This document shows, piece by piece, positions 55,604 to 64,000 of a stretch of DNA of 64,000 nucleotides. Position numbers and translations under genes: made by a program. The notes under the pieces were generated by a model. The model saw nothing but the letters and a program-made list of their open reading frames with translations, did not search any database and was not told the origin of the DNA. Origin of the DNA: Adineta ricciae (taxonomy: Eukaryota > Rotifera > Eurotatoria > Adinetida > Adinetidae); NCBI GenBank assembly GCA_905250025.1, contig CAJNOJ010000019.1:620001-684000 (forward strand), read 5' to 3'. Each line of letters begins with the position of its first letter. Within the stretch, counting starts at the first letter, position 1.

Positions 55604-57276
55604 CAAATCAGAGATTCTCTTCGCTCTCATTTGATTTCCTCTCATTTCTACAGTGCTTGTACAGTTTGTTTTGTTTGTAAATGTATGCGTCTTATTTTTT
55701 AAATATGACCAAATGAATTTAACTAGTATGTATTAATAGAACAACAAAATCATTCTTTTAGAAAGAAGACCTATAATTTAGTAACATAAATCGGATTGTT
55801 TTCCGATTGGTTGAATCTTTTGAACATTAAGGGATGTATAGACATGAAAAAGAGAAAGAGAGAACATTTCTCCCTGGTGGCAAATGAATTCATTGGTTCG
55901 TTTTGTGATTATTTCTTTAATTGATTCGACTATTTCGTGACTTGATCCTGTACTTAGATCTCTAATGATAAGATGGAAAATTAGACGGAAATGTAAGAAA
56001 GAAAACTAAAGTAGTAATTTAACGAGTGAAAGAAAAGACGGAAATGCATCATCAAAAAAAAAAAAGAAAGACGAATGTCTCAATGTTCTTCCGCGACACA
56101 GCTGAACTTTCTTTTCCTTTTCCACAAGCAAAACATCGTTTGCATGTTTGACAACGTGCATGAAAAAAGAATGAATTTCGATCTAATCAAATAATCTTGA
56201 CTAATCTGTTTCTATGAAAAGGCTTCATCGTTTTTCCGCTTCATTTAGGTCTTATTGATTGAAGAAAAGAGAATATGTAACTATATGTCTGCATATACCA
56301 AGGATTTTTTTCTTCTCCTCATCAATCCCACCTGTCGTGTTACTGAATGAATAGAGCTACTTCAGTTAATTGTGGACGATTCGTGTATATATATATATAT
56401 ATCGTATGTTCTCATTCTCATATATAAGTGGTTCGATAGAGTGAAGAGTGTAACACGTTTAATTGTTCTATAGTTACATAGTCTTATTTCCATGTTCGGA
56501 TACACTTACATCGCTAATACTCATAATTAGATTCGAGGTTGTTAGAAACTATGTCTTGAGTTTCTCTCTTTTCTCTTTAACTACTCTCTTCGTCTATGTA
56601 AATAATATAAAAAAAGAAGAAAAGAAAAGAAGCATATTAATGATGATGATGATGAGGCGGGTAACATGCGAAGACTTTTAAAAGCAATAATTACAGTATA
56701 TATATACATGTACGTATGTGTATGCCTTCGATGGGTTTAATAACATGCTTGTTTGTGAATAATTCACAAGAAACAACAGTTATAGGAACATTTGTTAAGC
56801 TAACTACGTCGATAATATTGTCAAATGGAGAAGTAATTTGCAGCTTGATTACATTTGATAATGACGACAGTCATAGTAGCAAGTGTCTGTTGCCGATGAA
56901 TTGTTCATATCCGCTTTGCTCTTTATTCTTTAATTATCTCCATCTGCGGCCTTTTCGTTATTACTATTGTCATCGTATTGATGACAATAAAACATCAGAT
57001 ATAAACAGTGCAGAAAAGTCATCAGCGTTCATCGTCTATAGATTCAATTACTGATTTCAATTGCAATATCCGGTTATGTGTGTCTATCTTAGACTATGTG
57101 CATTTTGCACTCTCTTCATCTGTAATTTGCCTTGGTTTCCTGAGTAACAAAGGTTTCGCTTAGCAGTGTGAATATCCTCATTTGTGTTTTACATCTATAT
57201 CCAATTAAGAATCATTGTTCACCTGACAAACAAGTAAGTTCAATGGAAAAGCTGTTCAATTTGATATAAACTTTTA
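55604..57276. other. convergent 3' region
   Basis: Between the homeobox gene (+) and MBTPS2 (-). Probably a long 3' UTR for the homeobox gene. Holds a TA microsatellite at 56386-56402 and an ATG trinucleotide run near 56638-56655. A 112-codon plus frame at 56716-57054 has no coding character. Confidence 0.45.
56386..56402. repeat. TA microsatellite
   Basis: About eight TA units in the non-coding region downstream of the homeobrain-like gene. Confidence 0.9.
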
Positions 57277-59425
57277 TTACAATAGAAAATAACGTACAAA
57301 CGCTAGTAGAACATTGAGAGCAAGTAAGCCCGTGCCGATAATCAGAGCGAATGTTAATCTAGCATGGCGTTTTCGATGTAAATTCGGCGAATAGTATTCA
57401 ATGAAAGCAGATAGAATGTATTGGCCGTCTAATCCATAACAGGGAACTGCGTTGAAGAACGCTAACGCAAATGAAAAGGCACCGACGTACCTAGATGGAA
57501 ATTTAATTAGATGAATAACCTAATAGACTAAATGTAAAACTGATTCTAATAACGTACTGGAAAAATAATGGAATATCGGTAATAAGAATTGTTGGAATAA
57601 AGTTATATTTAGCTCGATAAGATTGGAGAGTAACTAGAAAGAAAATTTAATCAAAGAACTTAAATAATTAATTGAAGAAAAAAAAATGGACGATGAGAAC
57701 ATAGAAAGTTTTAATTTGATTCTTTGACTAGATTAATTTTCATTTTGTATTCGAAAAAGAAATGAGAATGGAATTTTTAGGAATTCCTTCGACAGAAGCC
57801 GATCAAAGCGAGAGTTTGTTCCTTACTTGTTCGATAGATCTCATTGATTGACCCAACGAAAAGGATGGAAGGACCTTGACTATGTGAAATACGTATCAAA
57901 CGCGTGATGTTATCAGCTGTGAATGGATAAACACAGGATGAGTCACTTCCATAGCGTTGACAGTCACTGTTGAGAAAACATACGGGATGCTGAGTCACTG
58001 TGCGAGCTTCCATACACGCACCAATCTTCAAGAAATAGAACAAAATGTTCAATGGAAATTAAACACGGAAGATGGTTACTTCAGACGAGTGTTGTTTGAG
58101 ATGGTAGAGAAAACAGTAGTTTTTTTGAGAGAGATTTTGACAACAGTCATGATTAATCGTTTGATTGTATTCTAAACAAAACGAGTGTCTTACGTATGAT
58201 TTGATGGTCCTTGGGAGATAAAATACGATGGGTTGGTTTTGTACCTGTATGACTGGAGAGTTGTTGAATTTCAGCTTGTGTTAAACAGTAACCACTACTA
58301 TCTTGTGGACGTCGATCACGAATCAAACGTAAGCATTGATACCAGTCGTTCGCTGTGTTTACTACACAACCATCAATGGATTGAATTGTTGAATAAACAG
58401 GAAGTGAATGAGCTAAGGGTGATTCCTGTGATGAGAAGACGAATGGATGAGTTATTTGGAAAATATGGCATTTACTTTCACTACACGGGATACCATTGCT
58501 GTTTCAATATAGAAATTTCGAACAAAAAACGGATTCAGCAAAAGAAATCCAAGAGCAAAAAGGACGAGAACCATGTTGTGGTAAACACCAGCACAATAGA
58601 TTCTTGAAAATCTTTCTTCGCAATTAGAATTCGACTCTATTTCAACTTACCTCAATTGTCGGTAGGCCGAAATCATTTCTACTTGTTCGTGATTCAAATC
58701 AACGTAAGCACCTGGATATAGCAGAAACAAAAAATAGCCACACCCATTCAAATGAACTTGTTCACTAATGAACGAAACCAATTCGTTTCTCAAGAAATAA
58801 AAAATCGCTGCGAATAGCTTACGCTGTTGCTGCAACCGCGTGTCCAAATTCATGAAAGACAGTGCAAACCAATAGAGCAAGAAAGAAATGTACTATTTGA
58901 TCTAGCGGAACATTAACACCGGGGATCTAAATGATCCAAGCGATTTCTTCCGTTAAAATTAAGACTTTTCTACGAACTATTGGTTGAATTAGTAGTTTAT
59001 CCCGTTCGTTCTGTTTCGTCATGGTTAGATTTTCAGAACGCACTGTATCACTTCGTTGTGAAAGTTCGTATGCGTATCTTGTCGGTAGAAAGACTAAGGT
59101 TGCGCACGCACAAACCGCTATGGTTGCTGTGACGATTATCCCGAGGGTGAACCAAATTTTCCAAAGATGAGCATTTCTCGAACCGATGCGATAAAATAAT
59201 CGGTTGAACGCAGTGGTGTAGAACATGATGTTGCATAATGATATATGGCAACCGAATAAACGTAGAAAACGAAGATACGGCCGTCTGGTCACTCGAAAAC
59301 GCTATAATAATGAGAACTTGAAACAATCACAGGAGCAGAAAATTCAAACGAACTAGGAGAAGATGATTGCACAAAGAGACAATGAACCAGAAAAGGAAAA
59401 GTTGCAGAGCAAAACGCAGGAACAT
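57277..59425 (-). CDS. MBTPS2: membrane-bound site-2 protease
   Basis: About ten exons encode roughly 527 residues (human 519). S2P cuts transmembrane segments of SREBP and ATF6-type factors in the Golgi. The zinc site HEFGH lies near residue 157 in VPLDQIVHFFLALLVCTVF-HEFGH. The second metal ligand is in NAVPCYGLDGQYIL near the C-terminus. Other shared blocks are YPGAYVDL, IYCAGVYHNMVLVLF, and a cysteine-rich luminal segment (NSDCQRYG, DNITRLIRI). The first exon (start at 59425) gives an N-terminal hydrophobic segment (LQLFLFWFIVSL), joined over a 52-nt intron to the exon with TTAFNRLFYRIG. The long Ser run of the human protein is missing. Confidence 0.93.
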
Positions 59426-59990
59426 GTTGGTAGATGGACTCAACTGTGTCCTTTTTGAATGATTATGAACCTAGAAGAGAAAATATGCTATATTCCGATC
59501 ATGAATGAAATCATTTATACATTTCACTTACAGACAAGATACTCTCTTGCTCGTACTTACTTAAAAACTAGTTACCCATCGAATGTCAACTACAAAGCAC
59601 GTCGCTTCAACCGCAAACTCATGTAGTTACTCACCAATGACGTGCTTCCAACACGACATTCTCATCGCTGACAAATTCTCCTATTTGTGACTCAACCTAT
59701 TGAATCATTTTACTTACAGATTCGCTCGACATGTTTGCAAGAGAATGTTTTCGTCGTCGCTACGCTTTCCTTCACTGGATCGTGCGCACATTCTTCATCG
59801 AGATTCGTTAGTCATACTTTCTGAAGAAATCATTAAATAAGATTGATAAGATACATTCATGTATTGATGAAAATGACATTCGAATACAAAATAAACAATA
59901 GGCAAACGTTGTTTTGATGTTTAAAAATATTGCAAAAAAAATAAAACAAGACCAACACACATGCACACGGAAAGGATGGAAGAAAGACTG
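59426..59990. other. intergenic
   Basis: Between the MBTPS2 start and the CNK stop, both minus strand. No exon recognised. Confidence 0.5.
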
Positions 59991-62900
59991 TCAGTTTTGT
60001 TCTGATGTGGATGGATAATGCTGGTGGTGATGATGATGATGATGACGGTGATTATGTTTATAATCTGTTGAAATATTGCTTGGTTTTGACTGCTCAGAGT
60101 TTCTTAACATAGAAGTAGATTGAGGAGAAGGTGAACGACGAGTGAAGAATAGTTGATCATTATTGTTTGAAGGTGTTGAAGAAGCAACTATGCCTTTAAC
60201 AAGAGGAATCGGCGGAGTAGACCTGTAAACAGATATATACAGTGGAGCAATGCGAACAACTGCCGGTGAGTATTCTTCAACAGGGGATGTAGACAGATTT
60301 GATGATGTATTAGGATCATTGAATGATTGAGATAGATGTTCTTCATTGCCAGGAACAAATAGATGGCTGTTCGACGTTGATTGAGATGGGGAGAGTGTTT
60401 TGTCACTCGAAATGGATAAATGAGGCGTCGTGGGAGTAGTAAAACCACTAGACGGAGTCAATATTCTCGGTTGATCATTGATTAAAGGTCGCAGATGCTA
60501 AACAACACGAAAGAAAAAGAAAAATAATATTCTGTTTATTAGTCTTCGATGACTGACCACGTCCGATTGTGATGGATCATTCTTAATGACTTGACTATTG
60601 ATAAACATTCGCTGGTAGGGAAGTTCTGTCGATGAATCTGAATCGGAAAGTCTTGGTGCAGCAGAAACATAGGAATTTTCAAAATCATCTCCGTATGACG
60701 AACGAAAATTTCTCGGTGAGCTATTCGCACGATAGTGATTTCGATTCGAAGATGTATTTATTTGGCCAACGAAACGATTTGATGGTGAGTTCATTGAACT
60801 ATTATGTGTACCGGATAGAATTGAAGCCGATGACGACGAACGGGCATGACGCGCGGCCGATGATAAATCTGCTCGTTTATCATTCTATACAACGAACGTT
60901 GATTTCTTTTTGAAAACTTCACAAGAAACATTACTTTTTCTCGGCATGATTCGGTATCCGAAACACTGCTATGTTGAGATGTGGATTTTTGCCATGATGC
61001 AATGGAATCCTTGTCAGAATCATTCTCACTATCACCAGTCGAACCAATATGTCCAGCACGTTGCTGTTTACTAGTTGATAGAGCCGAAGTGCCAAGTATT
61101 GGTGTCGATGCTGGTGAACCTTCACGTGAATCTACGAAGCCTTTGTGAAATCCGCCAATTTTTGAATCGTCCATATTGAAGTTAATCGCTGCCAAGCCCA
61201 TTTTATTCATCCATTTGGCCATTTCATCGCGCGTGGAACAATAGAAGTACTCACGATATTTACTTTTCTCGTCCGCAATACGAAAAGCACTAAAATACGA
61301 ACAGGTTACATCTGTTAGCTGTAAGGAAGTAATGCATTTACTATTTTCTTCGTTCTGGTGCTGGCGAAACGTTTTTTCCTTCCAATTTGATTTCGATTTC
61401 TTGATTTTTATCCTAGACAAACAGAATCCAAGTCTTAGAATGCATTTTCCCGTTGTGTCCATCTTACATCTTTTGATTTGAATACATATAAAGTACCGCC
61501 TTTTAAAACGCACCAATAAACACGCCATGTAACCAGTGAAAGTGTTCCTTTCGGTGAATATCGATGTAGAAAACCTTCGCAATCACCTTTGCCCAAATCC
61601 TTGCAGGAGACTTTTCTGTACGATGCTAAATTATTGATTAGAGGAGTTAGAAAAATGTATTTCAACGAAAACAGATAGCTAATGTCGTGACCCAATATAT
61701 AGTATGTGTGCATAGACTCGAGATAGTCCGAATAGAAGCAGAGAAAAAGAATCAATATGAACTACTCTCGGATATCTATTCTAAACATTTCTATTTTTAG
61801 TAGATTATAATGAAATTCTGGTCTAGTTTCATCAATGTTGATTTTTTCAATGTCACGATGTACTATTTTAATTAACAGCTAAATCAGTCTATCTTTAGCA
61901 TGTTTAAGTGCAAAAATAATAATCGAGTTCCCAATAGATAGATGCATATTACCTTCTGGTATTCATTTACCAGTCAATAAATGCTAGAAACATGTTTCTC
62001 ATATGAAATCCTCGGAAAATTTCGATTACTTACGTTTTCGTTTCGGACGACGTCGCTCCGTAGTTATAGAACTCTGAAAGAAAAGAAATTAGTTCCTCTC
62101 AGTCATCAGTCAGTAAATGTACAATACCTTTCGACTGTCACTATGGTTAACTGGTGGTTTATTGGCAACGATACCGTTAGTATTGTTGTTATTTCCAATG
62201 ATCGAACCAATTTCCATTTTCAATTCATTTCGGAACCTAGAAAAGGTCAACATCGAATTGAAACCCTTGTTCTGATAGAAGGTAATAAAACATACGTTAT
62301 ATTCTTTCCACTATCGCTGCTGGCTCGTTTTTCCGTCGACTGAAAAAAGAACGAATATTCCATTCGATAGTCATGTACCCATAAAAATAGTTTACTTTGA
62401 AAATATTGGAAATATGTGAGAGGGTGGAAGGTGTATGCAAGCTACTTTGACTGTCACGTTTGTCTACACTTGTTGACAACGATGATGGCGAAGATGACGC
62501 AATCATTTGATCGTCTTGTAGTGAGGAGTTGGAATTGTTGGGTGAACTCTGTTTATAGGTAGAATTGATACGTTTCACAGTGACTAGTTGAGGTTGATCT
62601 TTTGTTGCATGCTCGTCAAGATCAGCAATGACAGACTTGGCATCTTGACGGGGACGGAATAACGTTGAAAAATAGGATTCAATACACTAAAAACAATTCA
62701 GAGACATGAGAAAATCTTTTCAAGACTCGAACGAACCATTTTTCTCGGACTTTTAGGCGTTACATTTGGCGATGAAGAAACTCCACCAGCAGATGGTGGT
62801 CGATCATTACCTAGAAGAGAGATGGTTCCTGGTAGAGTATTTAATGAGTGAACTTCGCTTCCTACTCTTTCGTTTCGAATTGATTTTAATTGGAGATGTC

Positions 62901-64000
62901 GGTGATAACATTGCAGTTGTCGATACGGATGAAGTTGACGACGATGGTTCAATATGATCAGAGATTTGACTAACATCATTTGGATTATTACTATCATCAA
63001 TGGATTCGGTGAGGTCAGGTAACGATGAATGTTGATCGCGTTTGATTTGGGAAGAACGTTTACTTTGATAAAGAGTTTCATCATCACTTTCAACATTAAT
63101 CTCCCTACAAGAACATCAACGAATAAGTTCTTGTTCAAGAAAATCAACGAACAAAACAAAACTTAGACAACATGAATGAGACAACATCTATGACTTCATC
63201 TACCTGATCTTCTTCTTGAACTCTATGTGTTAGTGATGGAAGTGTTAGAGAAGGGGAAGAAATTGTACGAAAGTCATACCCTTCTTGTTCTAATAATCTC
63301 GTTCGATTATCTTCAGTTTGTTTGATACGTTCTAAGACGCCACGGTTGCGTGTACGTCGAGGATTTGGAGTTAAATCAGCTAAACGTTTTGTATAGATTT
63401 CATCATCATTATGGCGAGGCATTTTCTTCACTAATAAACATATCTCATTCGGGCGTGATGATGAACGAAGTAGATCATTGAAATGCGCTGAGTCCCAACC
63501 GATCTTGACAAAAAAAGAGAAGAAAAGCTCGAAATACGATTCAAAATTACAGCACATACCACAACTTGATTATTGATTTCTATAATTTCATCTCCGATGT
63601 TAATTGCATTAAAACCAGAGCCCATATAGCTCATTGCCTGAAGTCAAATTCGATCTATATTTCATTTCCAATATCAATATTTCCTACTTCTGTCTCAATA
63701 CTTGATATCACATGTGTAAAGTCTGGCATCGTTGTATATTCGATATTCTATAGAAAAGAGAATAGTGATAAGTTTTGATTTTTATCGAAGGTAGAAATTC
63801 TCATTGTACCACATCATCTTTAATTGGACGTCGTAAATTCACTCGTGTTAAATAGCAATCCGATGAAAATAATGAATCTTTATTTTGACGAACTAATGAA
63901 ATTGCAGTTGTTCGTAATTCACTTATCTAAACATACGTCAAATGGTTTTCAATTTCATGCCAATCGGATAGTTACCTCAAGGATCAATTTTGATTTTGGC
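59991..64000 (-). CDS. CNKSR: connector enhancer of KSR (CNK/CNKSR), 5' part outside window
   Basis: Scaffold for Ras-Raf-MAPK signalling. Only the region from the late CRIC segment onward is inside; the SAM domain lies beyond 64000. The first in-window exon ends with KSKLILE. A PDZ domain follows: SGFNAINIGDEIIEINNQVV, then GWDSAHFNDLL and EICLLVKKMPRH. A Ser-rich linker leads to the PH domain, opened by the CNK hallmark RKVSCKDLGKGDCEGFLHRY, then WRVYWCVLKGGTLYVFKSKD, ERRKYAFRIADEKSKY and EMAKWMNKMGLAAINF. The C-tail of about 300 residues is Ser/Pro/Asn-rich with a His run, and ends in SEQN. Introns are about 50 nt. The PH exon junction RRKY-AFR matches vertebrate CNK2 (RKKYAFK). Confidence 0.9.

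Overview
The window is nuclear DNA of a small animal, most likely a bdelloid rotifer. It is AT-rich. Genes are cut by many very short GT-AG introns, mostly 47-60 nt. The gene content is plainly metazoan: ezrin/radixin/moesin, CNK, REPS, MBTPS2, ERMARD, PRPF3, DYNLT, SLC66A2 and two paired-class homeobox genes. It also carries an arginine-type ADP-ribosyltransferase fused to kinesin-light-chain-like TPR repeats, an architecture greatly expanded in bdelloids. The species assignment is an inference from style and gene families. No rRNA, tRNA, CRISPR array or transposon was recognised. Exon models below were built by hand from splice sites, reading phase and, where a family was recognised, remembered homologue structure.

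Layout. 1-2.9 kb: no confident gene. 2.9-5.3 kb (-): a two-macrodomain protein. 5.9-6.9 kb (-): rhodopsin-like GPCR. 7.8-8.4 kb (+): C2orf76/UPF0538. 9.1-9.7 kb (+): small K50 homeobox gene, tail to tail with a 13-exon FN3/thioredoxin-fold gene (9.8-12.6 kb, -). 14.1-14.7 kb (+): small membrane protein. 15.0-19.8 kb (-): a tight tandem trio, mTERF, MRPS17 and a TXNDC16-like ER protein. 20.4-21.7 kb (-): REPS-like EH protein. 22.4-22.8 kb (-): small secreted cysteine-rich protein. 23.3-24.8 kb (+): atypical SDR. 25.0-27.7 kb (-): coiled-coil CAP-Gly protein. 29.0-29.8 kb (-): 3CxxC zinc-finger protein. 31.6-36.5 kb (+): SLC66A2, mevalonate kinase and ERMARD in tandem. 36.8-39.9 kb (+): ART-TPR gene with a decayed TPR relic behind it. 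41.3-43.4 kb (+): CDF metal transporter and DYNLT, 44 nt apart. 45.0-48.3 kb (+): ERM gene with two alternative terminal modules. 48.7-50.9 kb (-): PRPF3. 51.3-52.7 kb (+): orphan membrane protein. 54.3-55.6 kb (+): homeobrain-like homeobox gene. 57.3-59.4 kb (-): site-2 protease. 60.0-64.0 kb (-): CNK, cut at its 5' side by the window end.

Two themes stand out. First, several same-strand neighbours are only 44-67 nt apart, and several start codons are preceded within 0-20 nt by a good 3' splice site with no matching upstream coding exon. This fits spliced-leader trans-splicing, reported in bdelloids, and candidate operons; the best is mTERF-MRPS17-TXNDC16-like, where the first two products both serve mitochondrial gene expression. 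Second, the ERM gene carries a duplicated C-terminal actin-binding module, each copy exactly 165 coding nt including its stop. The copies look like alternative last exons and are the most distinctive undescribed feature here.
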